The notes beneath the pieces were generated by a model, which was given only the letters and a program-made list of their open reading frames with translations, was not told the origin of the DNA and did not search any database. Both the position numbers and the translations under genes were made by a program. DNA of 64,000 nucleotides, from the NCBI GenBank assembly GCA_947259005.1, contig CAMYKP010000006.1:434001-498000 (forward strand), written 5' to 3'. Below are positions 30,539 to 40,963 of this stretch, in pieces; within the stretch, counting starts at the first letter, position 1; every line of letters starts with the position of its first letter. This stretch comes from an uncultured Parasphingopyxis sp. (GTDB taxonomy: Bacteria; Pseudomonadota; Alphaproteobacteria; Sphingomonadales; Sphingomonadaceae).

Positions 30539-31996
30539 ATGAGTGGAACGTCGGAGGCCCCGCCCCGCGAGAAAATACCCTTCTGGACAAAATTTGCCTA
30601 TGGCTTCGGCTCTGTCGCCTATGGCGTAAAAGATGGCGGGCTTAAATATTTCCTGCTGCTTTTTTACGCGCAGGTGATTGGTGTCGATGCCCGGCTGGTG
30701 AGCCTCGCCATCCTGATCGCGCTTATCGCCGATGCTTTCAGCGATCCCATTGTCGGCTATTGGTCCGACAATCTCCGTTCCAAATGGGGCCGGCGTCATC
30801 CCTTCATGTACGCGGCCGCCGTCCCGATTTCCCTCAGCTACTACTTCATCTGGAACCCGCCGGTCGGCTGGAGCGAACAGGCCCTGTTCTGGTATATCGT
30901 GGTTTTGGCGATCGTCATTCGCACGTTCATCACCTTCTACGAGACGCCCAGCTCCGCCCTCGCCCCTGAATTGACCGAGGATTATGATGAGCGCAGCTCG
31001 TTGCTCAGTTTCCGCTATTATTTCGGCTGGACCGGCGGCAACGCGATGACGGTCATGAACTTCTTCGTTCTGTTTCCGCTGTTTGCCACTGCAGCCATTT
31101 CGAACGGGCAGTTCAACCGTGATGCCTATTCCACCTATGGCATCATCGCATCTATTCTGATTTTCACGGCAATCATGGTTTCATCAATCGGCACGCATTC
31201 GCGCATCCCCCACCTAAAGGGACCGCCGGAAAAACGCCAAATGACGCTCGGCAAGATATTCAGGGAGATATTCGAAACCCTGTCCAGCCGGTCTTTCCTG
31301 GCGCTGTTCATTGCCGCGCTGCTGGCCTTCACCGCAAGCGGACTCGCCGCCGGTCTCGCTTTCTACTTCGGGACCTATTTCTGGAATTTCAGCCCCATAC
31401 AGCTCGGCATGATTACTGCGGGCGTATTCGTCTCTGCGATTATCGGTGCTGCCCTGGCACCTGTCGCCACGCGCAAATTTGGCAAGAAGCGAGGGGCAAT
31501 CACCATTGGCCTGATCGCGTTTCTGGGTGCACCATTGCCGATCTTCCTGCGCCTGCTCGACCTGCTTCCAAGCAATGAATCGCCCTTTATCTTCTGGTTC
31601 TATCTCGTCACCAACACGATCGATGTCGGCCTGATCATCTGTTTTCAGATACTCGCAGCTTCGATGGTCGCTGATCTTGTCGAACAGTCCGAGCTGAAAA
31701 CCGGGCGGCGTAGCGAAGGGCTGTTTTTCGCCGCGTCCACATTCATGCGCAAGTTCGGCGAAGGTTTCGGCATTGCAGTTGCCGGGTTCGTACTGGCAAC
31801 CGCGGGACTCGCCACTGGCGCAGTTCAGGGCGAGGTATCGGACGAGGCACTTTGGAATCTCGGCGCCATCTATGTTCCGACTATCCTGTCCCTCTGGATG
31901 GCGATGATTGGCTGTATTTCCTTCTACAAGATCAACCGCGAAGGGCATGAGGAGAACCTGCGCCAGCTTGCAGAGCGACGGGAAGCGAAAGCGTAG
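30539..31996 (+). CDS. MFS transporter, GPH (MelB-like) type
   Basis: A 485-residue membrane protein with about 12 predicted helices. The N-terminal FAYGFGSVAYGVKDGGLKYF, the ALIADAFSDPIVGYWSDN motif and the loop KWGRRHPFMY match the glycoside-pentoside-hexuronide cation symporter group of the major facilitator superfamily. The substrate is unknown because no sugar-processing gene is adjacent. The ATG at 30539 (MSGTSEAPPREK) is chosen because a GAGAGG lies upstream and the 46 earlier residues are not family-like. Confidence 0.86.
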   Translation: MSGTSEAPPREKIPFWTKFAYGFGSVAYGVKDGGLKYFLLLFYAQVIGVDARLVSLAILIALIADAFSDPIVGYWSDNLRSKWGRRHPFMYAAAVPISLSYYFIWNPPVGWSEQALFWYIVVLAIVIRTFITFYETPSSALAPELTEDYDERSSLLSFRYYFGWTGGNAMTVMNFFVLFPLFATAAISNGQFNRDAYSTYGIIASILIFTAIMVSSIGTHSRIPHLKGPPEKRQMTLGKIFREIFETLSSRSFLALFIAALLAFTASGLAAGLAFYFGTYFWNFSPIQLGMITAGVFVSAIIGAALAPVATRKFGKKRGAITIGLIAFLGAPLPIFLRLLDLLPSNESPFIFWFYLVTNTIDVGLIICFQILAASMVADLVEQSELKTGRRSEGLFFAASTFMRKFGEGFGIAVAGFVLATAGLATGAVQGEVSDEALWNLGAIYVPTILSLWMAMIGCISFYKINREGHEENLRQLAERREAKA

Positions 31997-32034
31997 CAGC
32001 CGCCGGCAATTCAACTTTGAAGACGAAAACCTGT

Positions 32035-32409
32035 ATGCCTGCGCTCGCAAACGAACATTATGAACGCGTCAGGGCATGGATCGACCGGGTAGAGGATCTT
32101 TCAGGCCTATTGCCGGATCAGGACGAGTGGCTCGATTTGGCTGCATCGGACGTGGAACTGAAGCCATTGCTCGGCGAGATAGGCCGCTTTTATGCACCGT
32201 TCCTGCTGGCAAATGCCAAGGCCGTCATGGCTGGTGACGATGCGTTTGAAACCGAAATAGACGGCCGGCCATGGTCGCAGCCCACATTCCACTATCAGGC
32301 CAAATGCCTTCAATGGATCCGTGAGATTTTTGGAACACTGCCTCCAGACGATAAAGTACGCGCCCATACCCTGTTGGAGGGCACGGGCTGTGAACCTTTA
32401 TTGGGTTAG
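32035..32409 (+). CDS. Small protein of unknown function
   Basis: A 124-residue soluble, mostly helical protein, with ATG at 32035 preferred over an in-frame TTG at 32017. The region FYAPFLLANAKAVMAGDD followed by WSQPTFHYQAKCLQW reminds me of the C-terminal helical domain of some bacterial glutathione S-transferase-like proteins, but there is no N-terminal thioredoxin-like half. It is either a small stand-alone family or a remnant. It follows the MFS gene in the same direction and overlaps the convergent DUF2855 gene by 12 bp. Confidence 0.65.
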   Translation: MPALANEHYERVRAWIDRVEDLSGLLPDQDEWLDLAASDVELKPLLGEIGRFYAPFLLANAKAVMAGDDAFETEIDGRPWSQPTFHYQAKCLQWIREIFGTLPPDDKVRAHTLLEGTGCEPLLG

Positions 32410-33501
32410 TGCGCCGTCAGGTTCAAGCGAAAGAATGAATCCGTCGCGGGGGCTGGCCTTGCCGCCCAGCAATATTGCATAGGTTTCGCTAGCGGCTTCG
32501 CCGCCTTCGCGGCGCAAGACATCGACCCAGCCCTTGGCCTCACCGATGAAGCTGCCCCAAGCCTTACCGACTTCCATCCCGAAGCCTTCAGGACCGAACT
32601 CGTCCGTCATAGCGACGACGTGATCGGGCGCGAAGAAGAGAATGGGGGTTGGTCCCGCGATATCTGGCGCGAGTCCGCGCGCTTCCCAATGGGTTGCGCC
32701 AACGAGGCAGCTATATTTCAGATTATCCGCAAAATGGTTGTGGATCGCCGACAGCGTTTTGCCGTTGCCGGCAAAATCGACGACGACCGACGGAATGGCG
32801 GCATCGAGATAGCCAATAGCATCATAGGCGATCACCCGGTCATACAGGCCCAGACCTTCGACGAATTCGACATTGCCCGCGCTGGTCAGGCCGACGCGTT
32901 CAATCTGGGGGCTGCGCGCCTTGGCGACCTGCGCCAGCGCCATCCCGGTTTTCGATGACGCACTCGTCATGAGCAGCGATTTTGCGCCGAAATAGTCCTG
33001 GCGACGCATGAACGCCTCAATCAGGAAAGATGTCATGAACAGCGGTTCGAACAGCGCCCGATATTCTTCAAGGTCCGGGTTGTGCGCGGGATCGGCAGCC
33101 AGACGTCGATAATTGTTATATACCCGGTTCATCGGCTGGCGGTGCGCCGCCATGTCCAGAAACGCACTATCTGCAATTTTGCCGGGTTCGACGACCAGGT
33201 AGGACGACATCGGCAGATAGCCATAGACGCGTTCGCCAACGGCAATCTCGGGATGACGCGACTCGGCAACAGTTGCAAAACCCCAGACGGGCACCCTTCC
33301 CCAGCCATCCTCGGCTGGAAAGAAATTCCAATAGGCCATCTGGTCGCCGACAACCGCATAGGTGATGTTATTTGCCGTCAGCGCGAATTTCTCGATCCGC
33401 AAAAGGACCTGCCCATCGGCCAGATCGCCAAGATCGGTTTCGGTGAGCCGCGTCTGATTGAGGTCGGACTTGCTGACGAGAAAATCGGTCGAAACAGTCA
33501 T
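32398..33501 (-). CDS. DUF2855 family protein
   Basis: A 367-residue protein of the DUF2855 family, related in fold to medium-chain dehydrogenases/reductases but without clear zinc ligands. The N-terminal part has LLRIEKFALTANNITYAV and VWGFATVAES, and a nucleotide-binding-like segment SLLMTSASSKTGMALAQVA lies near residue 190. The function is unknown. ATG at 33501 has AAGGA six bases upstream. It lies 28 bp after a Crp/Fnr regulator in the same direction and may be its target or partner. Confidence 0.82.
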   Translation of the reverse strand: MTVSTDFLVSKSDLNQTRLTETDLGDLADGQVLLRIEKFALTANNITYAVVGDQMAYWNFFPAEDGWGRVPVWGFATVAESRHPEIAVGERVYGYLPMSSYLVVEPGKIADSAFLDMAAHRQPMNRVYNNYRRLAADPAHNPDLEEYRALFEPLFMTSFLIEAFMRRQDYFGAKSLLMTSASSKTGMALAQVAKARSPQIERVGLTSAGNVEFVEGLGLYDRVIAYDAIGYLDAAIPSVVVDFAGNGKTLSAIHNHFADNLKYSCLVGATHWEARGLAPDIAGPTPILFFAPDHVVAMTDEFGPEGFGMEVGKAWGSFIGEAKGWVDVLRREGGEAASETYAILLGGKASPRDGFILSLEPDGALTQ

Positions 33502-33529
33502 CAAAATTCCTTCGGATTGAAATCAGGCT

Positions 33530-34231
33530 TCAGTCGCCGATGGCGGCGATTTCCCAGAGTGCGTTGCAATCGATAATCCGGATTTTTCCCTGATCCAGTT
33601 CGATCAGTCCGGACTCGGCCCAGGCCGAAAGCTGACGATTGATATTCTCTCGGCTGATGCCGACGAAATTACCGAGTTCACTCTGGCTGACGTTGATCTT
33701 CAACTTCTGGCTCGCAGCCTCTTCATCGGTCAGGCGCTGAAGGTATCGCGCAAGGCGCGGACCGGCAGAAAAGGCGCGATCGCTTTCCACGGTAAGGTTC
33801 ATCTGACGCAGGCGCCGGGCCATTTCCTGCAACATGCTGAGCGCGACACCCGGATTGCTCGTGATGAAATCCTCGCACTGCGCACGCGTTAACCGCATTA
33901 CGCTGCCATCTTCGACCATAGTAACTGTCGCCGTGCGTTCGCCGCCATCGAGCAGGGCAATCTCTCCGATCACGGTACCCGGCGAGAGATAGTCGAGAAC
34001 GATTTCCCGGCCATTGGCCGACACCATATTCACCCGCGCCGTGCCCGTCACGAGGATGATCGCCGAATCTCCGGGGTCGCCCTGATGAATGAGCACTTCG
34101 CGTTTCGCAGCAAATTCCACCTTGGTACGGCTGAGAAGGTCATCGAGCTGGGCCACTTCACAGGTCGCAAGCAGTGATTCGTGCGGCAGGATTTGCAGGA
34201 GATCCTGTGCATTCATACCGTCAACAGCCAT
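33530..34231 (-). CDS. Crp/Fnr family transcriptional regulator
   Basis: A 233-residue regulator with an N-terminal cyclic-nucleotide-binding-like beta barrel (SPGTVIGEIALLDGGERTATV) and a C-terminal winged helix-turn-helix near residues 185-210 (SQSELGNFVGISRENINRQL). There is no N-terminal cysteine cluster, so it is not an oxygen-sensing FNR. The barrel's ERTATV partly resembles the cAMP pocket RSAxV, so nucleotide binding is possible but unproven. AGGAGG lies a few bases before the ATG. It sits between pyrG and a DUF2855 gene, all in the same direction. Confidence 0.88.
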   Translation of the reverse strand: MAVDGMNAQDLLQILPHESLLATCEVAQLDDLLSRTKVEFAAKREVLIHQGDPGDSAIILVTGTARVNMVSANGREIVLDYLSPGTVIGEIALLDGGERTATVTMVEDGSVMRLTRAQCEDFITSNPGVALSMLQEMARRLRQMNLTVESDRAFSAGPRLARYLQRLTDEEAASQKLKINVSQSELGNFVGISRENINRQLSAWAESGLIELDQGKIRIIDCNALWEIAAIGD

Positions 34232-34283
34232 TCAAACCTCCTCACACAAAGGGTGCGGGGCCTGTATGCCGTATTGGCGGGCG

Positions 34284-35921
34284 TCAGACCAGCCGTGACT
34301 GTTTCAGCGCCGCTTCGATGAAGCTTGCGAACAGGGGGTGTGGATCGAAAGGTCGGGACTTAAGTTCCGGATGAAACTGCACACCGACAAACCATTCGAG
34401 ATCCGGGCGTTCAACAATCTCCGGTAACTCCCCGTCCGGCGACATGCCGGAAAAAACGAGGCCGCCCTTCTCAAGCGGGTCTATATAGTTGGTATTGACC
34501 TCATAGCGATGCCGGTGACGTTCACTGATCATTTCCGCACCGTCATAAATTGAAGCGACATGGCTGTTGCCGTTCAGCTTTGCATCATAGGCACCGAGCC
34601 GCATCGTCCCGCCCAGGTCTCCGCCCTCTTCGCGCTTTTGAAGCCCCTCTTCAGACATCCATTCCGAAATCAGGCCAACCACGGGTTCGTTGGTCGGGCC
34701 GAATTCCGTCGATGATGCATCCGCGACGCCGCCAATATTTCGTGCGCCCTCAATACAGGCCATCTGCATGCCGAAACAGATGCCGAAATATGGGACATTG
34801 CGTTCGCGCGCGAAGCGCACGGCGGCAATCTTGCCTTCCGCGCCGCGCTCGCCGAACGCGCCGGGCACGAGAATCGCGTGCAGCGGTTCCAGCTGGGCCG
34901 CGATGTCGCTCTCTTCTTCCTCGAACAGTTCGGCATCGATCCAGCGGATATTGACCTTCACCCGGTTGGCGATCCCGCCATGGACGAGCGCCTCGTTGAG
35001 CGATTTATAGGCATCCTGCAGGCCGACATATTTGCCGACCACCCCGATCGTGACTTCGCCTTCGGGATTTTCAAGCCGGTCGTTGATATCGACCCATTTG
35101 GAAAGTTCGGGCTCGGACGCGTCTTCGATGCCAAAGGCGTGCAGCACTTCGTCATCCAGCCCAGCCGCGTGATAGGTCAATGGAACCGCGTAGATGCTGG
35201 ACGCGTCGAGCGCTGGGATAACCGCGCTTTTCCGGACATTGCAGAAAGCCGCGATCTTGGCCCGCTCGCTATCGGGCAACGGGTGTTCGCAGCGGCAGAC
35301 AAGCACTTCGGGCTGGATGCCGAGCGAGGTCAGTTCGCGTACGCTGTGCTGCGTCGGTTTGGTCTTCAGCTCCCCAGCCGCCGCGATGTAAGGAACCAGC
35401 GTCGTGTGGATGGAGACCGACTGGCCGCGGCCAAGCTCGTTCCTGAGCTGCCGGATCGCCTCCATGAAGGGCAGGCTTTCGATATCACCCACCGTGCCGC
35501 CAATCTCGCAAATCACGAAATCGAGATCACCGAGATCGGCCTTGGCAAAATCCTTGATCGCATCCGTAACGTGCGGAATCACCTGAACCGTCGCGCCGAG
35601 ATAGTCTCCGCGCCGCTCCTTGGTGATGATTGTCTGGTAAATGCGGCCCGACGTCACATTGTCGGACTGGCGCGCGGAAACACCGGTGAATCGTTCATAA
35701 TGGCCGAGATCGAGGTCCGTCTCGGCGCCATCGTCCGTTACGTAAACTTCGCCGTGCTGATAGGGCGACATGGTTCCCGGATCGACATTGAGATAAGGGT
35801 CGAACTTGCGAATGCGAACCTTGTAGCCGCGCGCCTGAAGCAACGCAGCAAGGCTTGCCGCCATAAGACCCTTGCCGAGCGAGGAGACCACGCCGCCGGT
35901 GACAAAAATAAACCGCGCCAT
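34284..35921 (-). CDS. pyrG: CTP synthase
   Basis: A 545-residue enzyme that aminates UTP to CTP using glutamine. The N-terminal synthase domain begins [20 protein letters not shown] and contains [13 protein letters not shown]. The C-terminal class I amidotransferase domain has its nucleophile in [12 protein letters not shown] and the His/Glu pair in [10 protein letters not shown]. The length is standard. It is the third gene of a tpiA-secG-pyrG run. Confidence 0.96.
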   Translation of the reverse strand: MARFIFVTGGVVSSLGKGLMAASLAALLQARGYKVRIRKFDPYLNVDPGTMSPYQHGEVYVTDDGAETDLDLGHYERFTGVSARQSDNVTSGRIYQTIITKERRGDYLGATVQVIPHVTDAIKDFAKADLGDLDFVICEIGGTVGDIESLPFMEAIRQLRNELGRGQSVSIHTTLVPYIAAAGELKTKPTQHSVRELTSLGIQPEVLVCRCEHPLPDSERAKIAAFCNVRKSAVIPALDASSIYAVPLTYHAAGLDDEVLHAFGIEDASEPELSKWVDINDRLENPEGEVTIGVVGKYVGLQDAYKSLNEALVHGGIANRVKVNIRWIDAELFEEEESDIAAQLEPLHAILVPGAFGERGAEGKIAAVRFARERNVPYFGICFGMQMACIEGARNIGGVADASSTEFGPTNEPVVGLISEWMSEEGLQKREEGGDLGGTMRLGAYDAKLNGNSHVASIYDGAEMISERHRHRYEVNTNYIDPLEKGGLVFSGMSPDGELPEIVERPDLEWFVGVQFHPELKSRPFDPHPLFASFIEAALKQSRLV

Positions 35922-36026
35922 GGGAGAACAGCGTTACGCTGGGTTGCCGGTAAAGCGCAAGATCATGAATCCGACTTTCGCTGATTTTTGTGAGTAAGCC
36001 GGATGGAAAACCGGATCAAACCACAA

Positions 36027-36425
36027 TTATTCGGCCGGGGTTTCTTCCTCGTCCACGCCCGTGCTCTCGGCCTGTCCGGCGATCGTGCTCAAAATATCGC
36101 CGTCCACGGGTTCCGCAGCCGGAGTTTCCGTCCCGATCGGGGCCAGCGGTGCCGACGACTCGACCGCCGGCAGCAGGCTATCGTCGATACCCGTATCGGA
36201 CTGGCGCTGCGTCGCGATGCCCGCAAGCAGGATACTGAGCCCGACAAAGGCGAACGCAGTGAAAGTCGTCGCGCGGGTCAGGAAATCCGCCTGCCCGCGC
36301 GCTGTCATCAATCCCGATGAGGATCCGCCCACGCCAAGACCGCCGCCTTCCGAACGCTGCATCAAAACGAGCGTAACAAGCAGAGCGGCAACTACGGCCT
36401 GAACGACAAGCAGGAAGGTGAACAT
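36027..36425 (-). CDS. secG: Preprotein translocase subunit SecG
   Basis: A 132-residue inner-membrane protein with two helices (FLLVVQAVVAALLVTLVLM and FTAFAFVGLSILLAGIA) joined by the SecG loop QRSEGGGLGVGGSSSGLM. It stabilises the SecYEG export channel. The C-terminal tail of about 50 residues rich in Glu, Asp, Ala and Pro is longer than in E. coli SecG (110 residues). It sits between tpiA and pyrG. Confidence 0.93.
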   Translation of the reverse strand: MFTFLLVVQAVVAALLVTLVLMQRSEGGGLGVGGSSSGLMTARGQADFLTRATTFTAFAFVGLSILLAGIATQRQSDTGIDDSLLPAVESSAPLAPIGTETPAAEPVDGDILSTIAGQAESTGVDEEETPAE

Positions 36426-36508
36426 GAATAATCTCTATATGGTTGAAGCGGCCAACACGCGGCGCAACTTTGCGTTGGAGGGCGAAATAGGCGTTTCCGC
36501 CGCAAGGT

Positions 36509-37258
36509 TCAAGCGAGCGTCGCTCCAGCCTCGATAATCGGTACAAATTTGTCGGTACTTAGGCTCGCGCCGCCGACAAGTCCGCCATCGACATTGGGCA
36601 CCGCAAGGAGCTCGGCGGCATTGCTGCCATTCATCGAGCCGCCATAGAGTATGCGCACGCCTTCCGCTTCATCGCCAATGCTTTCGACCAGCTTTGCGCG
36701 GATCGCAGTATGCATCGCCAACACGTCATCCAAGGTCGGGACCCGCCCGGTGCCGATCGCCCAGACGGGTTCATAAGCGACAATCAGCCATTCCGCCGTT
36801 GCACCAGCGGGAACCGACCCTGCAATCTGAGCGGTCACCACGGCTTCCGCCGTGCCGGCGTCGCGCTCTTCTTCCGTTTCGCCGACGCACACAATGGCCG
36901 TCAGGCCGTGGCGATGCGCCGCTTCGGCCTTAGCGCGCACATCTTCATCGGTTTCGCCCTGATCGGCGCGACGTTCGCTATGGCCCACAATGACATAATG
37001 CGCACCAGCTTCCCGAAGCATCGGTGCGGACAGGCAGCCTGTATGCGCACCTTTGTCGGCACTGTGGCAATCCTGCGCCCCTATTGCCAGGCCCGGAACC
37101 CTAGCGACTGCCGCCGCGATCAATGTCGCTGGCGGGCAGATTGCAACATCAACCTGGGGATGCGATTTTGCCGCTTTCTCTATACCATGCAGCTCGCGCA
37201 GAGAATCGAGATGCCCATTCATTTTCCAGTTTCCGGCAATCAGCTTGCGTCGCGCCAT
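36509..37258 (-). CDS. tpiA: Triose-phosphate isomerase
   Basis: A 249-residue glycolytic enzyme interconverting dihydroxyacetone phosphate and glyceraldehyde 3-phosphate. The catalytic residues are Lys12 in GNWKMNG, His93 in VGHSERR and Glu163 in [12 protein letters not shown] phosphate loop [10 protein letters not shown] follows. ATG at 37258 starts the family's N-terminus; the long upstream extension in this frame is the antisense of ppiD. It is transcribed divergently from ppiD across 148 bp. Confidence 0.96.
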   Translation of the reverse strand: MARRKLIAGNWKMNGHLDSLRELHGIEKAAKSHPQVDVAICPPATLIAAAVARVPGLAIGAQDCHSADKGAHTGCLSAPMLREAGAHYVIVGHSERRADQGETDEDVRAKAEAAHRHGLTAIVCVGETEEERDAGTAEAVVTAQIAGSVPAGATAEWLIVAYEPVWAIGTGRVPTLDDVLAMHTAIRAKLVESIGDEAEGVRILYGGSMNGSNAAELLAVPNVDGGLVGGASLSTDKFVPIIEAGATLA

Positions 37259-37406
37259 AGCCCTGTACTTCCCCTTATAAGTGTCCGCGCCGCCTGATAG
37301 CGGCACCATCTTCATCTGCCAATCGCGCGACAATGCTTGAAGCAGCGCGAGCACATCCGTAAAGCACGGAGAAATCGGATCCTCTTTACGCAAAGTCTCC
37401 AACTCC

Positions 37407-39350
37407 ATGATTACTTTTTTCCGCAATCTGTTCTCGACGAAATTGGGCGTGATCCTCGCCATGCTGTTTGTCGTGCTGATCGGGGCGGCCTTTGCGCTGG
37501 CCGATGTCAGCGCGCCGAGCGGCAGTTTTCTCAGCGGGGGCAATACGGTCGCATCGGTCGACGGCACCGATGTGACGGACGAGGAGATCGCACAGATCAT
37601 GGCGCGGGCGCTGCAAAATGCGCGCGAAGAGGAGCCCGGAATCGATATGGCGACATTGGTCGCCAATGGCGGGCTCGAGCAGGCTATCGAGCAATTCGTC
37701 CAGAGCGAAGCGCTTGCCGCGTTTGCCAACGATAACGGCCTCTTGATCAGCAAACGCCTGATCGATCGGGCCATCGCACAGATACCCGCATTCCAAGGGC
37801 TGACAGGAAATTTCGACGAAGCCTCTTTCCGCCAGGTCCTTATCCAGCAGGGCCTGACGGAAGAAGAAGTTCGCACCGATCTTACGCGTCAGACATTGGT
37901 CGGCCTCATGCTGGGGCCCATTACAGCCGGTGCGCAGGTCCCGGCGGCTGTCGCCCGGCCCTATACCAGCCTGTTGCTGGAAGAGCGCAGCGGGCAAGTC
38001 GCAGCCATACCATCCAGCGCCATGCCCCAGGGCAATCCACCGACCGCCGAAGAACTTTCCAGTTTTTACCAGGAAAATCTCAGCCGCTATACGCTGCCCG
38101 AACGCCGCGCCATGCGCTATGCGGCTTTCTCGCTCGATCAAATCGAAGTTCCCGCACCCACGGAAGAGCAGATCCGCGAATATTACGAAGCCAATAGCGA
38201 AGCTTATGGCGGCAGTGAGACCCGCACCTTCCAGCAGATCATTCTCACCAATGAAGCCGATGCCCGCGCCTTTTACGCGGCAGTGAACGGCGGCGCGGAC
38301 TTTGGAGCGCAAGCTGTGGAGCGCGGCTTCTCCCTGCCCTCAACCCAGGTCAGCGGCGCGACGGAAGACAGCTTTGAGCGGACAACCTCTGCAAGCATCG
38401 CCGCCGCGGCCTTTGCCGCCGATGAAGGCACATTGCTTGAACCAATGCGCTCGGGTCTTGGCTGGCACGTCATTCGCGTCGCCGATATCGTCAATCGCAA
38501 TGCGACCCCGCTCGGCAGCGTTCGCCCTGAAATCGTTCAGGCGCTGAACGAGCGGGCTGGCAATCAGGCGCTTGCCCAATTCTATATCGATATCGAAACG
38601 GCCATCGATGACGGCGCGTCTTTCGAAGAGGTCGTCGACGATAAGGGACTGACCATCGTGTCCACTCCGCTGATCTCTGCAAGCGGTGTATCGCGGCAAC
38701 GGCCTGATTTCAGACCCACCGCCGATCTTATGCCGGTGCTGGAGCTGGCCTTCACGCTCGATGACGACGCGGACGCCGCTCTCGTCCCGATCATCGTGGA
38801 TCAGCGCTATGCGTTGGTCGACGTGACGGAGATTGCCCGTTCTGCGCCGCAGCCTCTTGCCTCGATCCGTCCGCAGGTAAGCCAGGATTTCATGCGCGAC
38901 CGTGCATCCCGTCGCGCCCGCAGGATCGCCACGGACATTGCCGCCAAAGTGAATGGCGGAATGGCCCTCTCTGAAGCCCTTGCCGAGGCCGGTGTCACGC
39001 TTCCGGCCCCGCAACCGGCCCGCGCCACGCGCCGTGCCATATCGCAGGCGGGGCAAAATGTGCCCGCGCCCCTGCGGCTTCTGTTCCGTATGGCGGAGGA
39101 TACCGCCAAGCTTGTCCGCTTGCCGCAAAACCAGGGATGGTTTGTCGTTGTGCTGGACAATATCGAAAGCGATCCGGACGCGGTAACCCCCGAACTGATC
39201 GAGGCAACGCGAAGCCAGTTCGCTTCCGTTACCGCCAATGAATATGCCGAGCAGTTCATCAACGCCATAATGGCCGACTATCCAGTGGAACGTGACGAAG
39301 ATGCCATCGAAGCTCTGCGCGAACGGCTGACGACCGGCCGCAGGAATTAA
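37407..39350 (+). CDS. PpiD-like peptidylprolyl isomerase/chaperone
   Basis: A 647-residue membrane-anchored periplasmic folding factor. A single N-terminal helix ([19 protein letters not shown]) is followed by a SurA_N-like domain and a parvulin-type PPIC domain, around [19 protein letters not shown] and [12 protein letters not shown]. The parvulin domain looks weakly conserved, so it may act mainly as a chaperone at the Sec exit. Its stop overlaps the trpE start (TAATG), so the two are coupled although functionally unrelated. Confidence 0.88.
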   Translation: MITFFRNLFSTKLGVILAMLFVVLIGAAFALADVSAPSGSFLSGGNTVASVDGTDVTDEEIAQIMARALQNAREEEPGIDMATLVANGGLEQAIEQFVQSEALAAFANDNGLLISKRLIDRAIAQIPAFQGLTGNFDEASFRQVLIQQGLTEEEVRTDLTRQTLVGLMLGPITAGAQVPAAVARPYTSLLLEERSGQVAAIPSSAMPQGNPPTAEELSSFYQENLSRYTLPERRAMRYAAFSLDQIEVPAPTEEQIREYYEANSEAYGGSETRTFQQIILTNEADARAFYAAVNGGADFGAQAVERGFSLPSTQVSGATEDSFERTTSASIAAAAFAADEGTLLEPMRSGLGWHVIRVADIVNRNATPLGSVRPEIVQALNERAGNQALAQFYIDIETAIDDGASFEEVVDDKGLTIVSTPLISASGVSRQRPDFRPTADLMPVLELAFTLDDDADAALVPIIVDQRYALVDVTEIARSAPQPLASIRPQVSQDFMRDRASRRARRIATDIAAKVNGGMALSEALAEAGVTLPAPQPARATRRAISQAGQNVPAPLRLLFRMAEDTAKLVRLPQNQGWFVVVLDNIESDPDAVTPELIEATRSQFASVTANEYAEQFINAIMADYPVERDEDAIEALRERLTTGRRN

Positions 39351-40855
39351 TGACAGCCCGCGCTGACGCTGTCGCGGCTCTCGAGGCTGGCCAGCCTGCG
39401 CTGATCTGGCGGCAGCAGCTTGCCGATCTTGACACTCCCATTGGCGCTGCGCTCAAGCTGATCGAGCCAGGTCGCGGCGACTTCATCCTCGAATCGGTTG
39501 AGGGCGGGAATGTGCGCGGGCGTTACACCTATATCGGCCTAGCGCCCGACCTCGTATTTCGCGCGGAGAGAAACCGGGCATCGATCAACCGCGACTGGCT
39601 AACCGATCGCGATGCCTTTGAGGATGATCCGGATGACACCCAGACTGCCCTGCGCAAGCTGGTTGCCGAATGCCGAATGGAGCTACCCGAAGGCCTGCCC
39701 CAATCGCTCGCCTGCCTTGTCGGTTATTTCGGCTATGAAACGATCGGACTGATCGAGGATTTACCGCGACCGCCGGAAAACCCGCTGACACTGCCCGATA
39801 TGCTGTTTGTCCGCCCGACGCTCATCCTCATCTTCGACCGGCTAGAAGACAGGCTTCACCTTGTCGCGCCGATCTGGGGCAATGGTGATAGCACAGCGGA
39901 TAAGGCTGTGGATAAAGCTGTGGAACGGATCGAAGCAGCGGCTGCCCGACTGGCTGCACCCTATCTACCGCGGCATCGGAAAATCAGTGATTTGCCGGAT
40001 GTTGCGCCGCAATCCGTGCTGGAACCAGGCGACTATGCGGACATGGTCAACGCGGCAAAAGACTATATCGCAGCTGGCGACATTTTTCAGGTCGTCCTCG
40101 CCCAGCGCTTCACCCAGCCCTTTCCGCTTCCGCCGGTCGATCTCTACCGCGCGCTCAGGCGTATAAACCCCTCGCCTTTCCTCTATTATCTGGACCTGCC
40201 TGGCTTCGCGCTGATCGGCTCTAGCCCGGAAATCCTCGTCCGTGCCCGCGATGGCGAGGTGACGATCCGTCCAATTGCCGGAACCCGTCCGCGCGGCAAG
40301 ACAGCGAGCGAAGATGCCGCCAACCGCGAAAGCCTGCTTGCCGATCCGAAGGAACGCGCCGAGCATCTGATGCTGCTGGATCTCGGACGCAACGATGTAG
40401 GCCGCGTTGCCGAGGCGGGAACGGTGACTGTAACCGACAGCTATGGCGTCGAATTCTACAGCCATGTCATGCACATCGTTTCCAACGTCACGGGAGAACT
40501 CTCCCCCGAATATGACGCGATCGATGCGCTGTTCGCAGGCTTTCCCGCAGGTACCGTCTCCGGCGCTCCCAAAGTCCGCGCCTGCGAGATCATTGCCGAG
40601 CTCGAACCCGAAACTCGCGGTGCCTATGCGGGCGGCGTCGGCTATTTCTCGCCCGATGGCAGCATGGACAGCTGCATCGTCCTCAGAACTGCGGTCGTCA
40701 AAGACGGCGTCATGCATATTCAGGCCGGTGCCGGCATCGTCGCCGACAGCAATCCGGAGTACGAACAGCGCGAATGCGAGGCCAAGGCGGGAGCACTCTT
40801 CGCGGCAGCGAAAGAGGCGGTGGAACGCGCCGACGAACCGGGATTCGGCCAGTAA
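39350..40855 (+). CDS. trpE: Anthranilate synthase component I
   Basis: A 501-residue chorismate-utilising enzyme that makes anthranilate with TrpG. The catalytic domain shows FALIGSSPEILVR, IRPIAGTRPRGKT, LMLLDLGRNDVGRVA and the C-terminal GGVGYFSPDGSMDSCIVLRT. The N-terminal ESVEGGNVRGRYTYIG holds part of the tryptophan feedback site. The ATG overlaps the ppiD stop by one base. Its partner trpG is 5 kb away, beyond three hydrolase genes. No leader peptide precedes it, so classical attenuation at this spot is unlikely. Confidence 0.95.
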   Translation: MTARADAVAALEAGQPALIWRQQLADLDTPIGAALKLIEPGRGDFILESVEGGNVRGRYTYIGLAPDLVFRAERNRASINRDWLTDRDAFEDDPDDTQTALRKLVAECRMELPEGLPQSLACLVGYFGYETIGLIEDLPRPPENPLTLPDMLFVRPTLILIFDRLEDRLHLVAPIWGNGDSTADKAVDKAVERIEAAAARLAAPYLPRHRKISDLPDVAPQSVLEPGDYADMVNAAKDYIAAGDIFQVVLAQRFTQPFPLPPVDLYRALRRINPSPFLYYLDLPGFALIGSSPEILVRARDGEVTIRPIAGTRPRGKTASEDAANRESLLADPKERAEHLMLLDLGRNDVGRVAEAGTVTVTDSYGVEFYSHVMHIVSNVTGELSPEYDAIDALFAGFPAGTVSGAPKVRACEIIAELEPETRGAYAGGVGYFSPDGSMDSCIVLRTAVVKDGVMHIQAGAGIVADSNPEYEQRECEAKAGALFAAAKEAVERADEPGFGQ

Positions 40856-40963
40856 GCGCCGCCTATTGTGCTGACACTTGTCGTAATCAACACGCTCTTG
40901 GTCGGAAGGCTCTTGGGTTGAAGCGCGCACGGGCATAGGCCCTCTTCAACAGGAGACCCGATC

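Noticed and set aside
37407..37876. The long minus-strand extension of tpiA antisense to ppiD
   Set aside because: TIM aligns from ATG at 37258; the extra residues have no family match and lie under a clear plus-strand gene.
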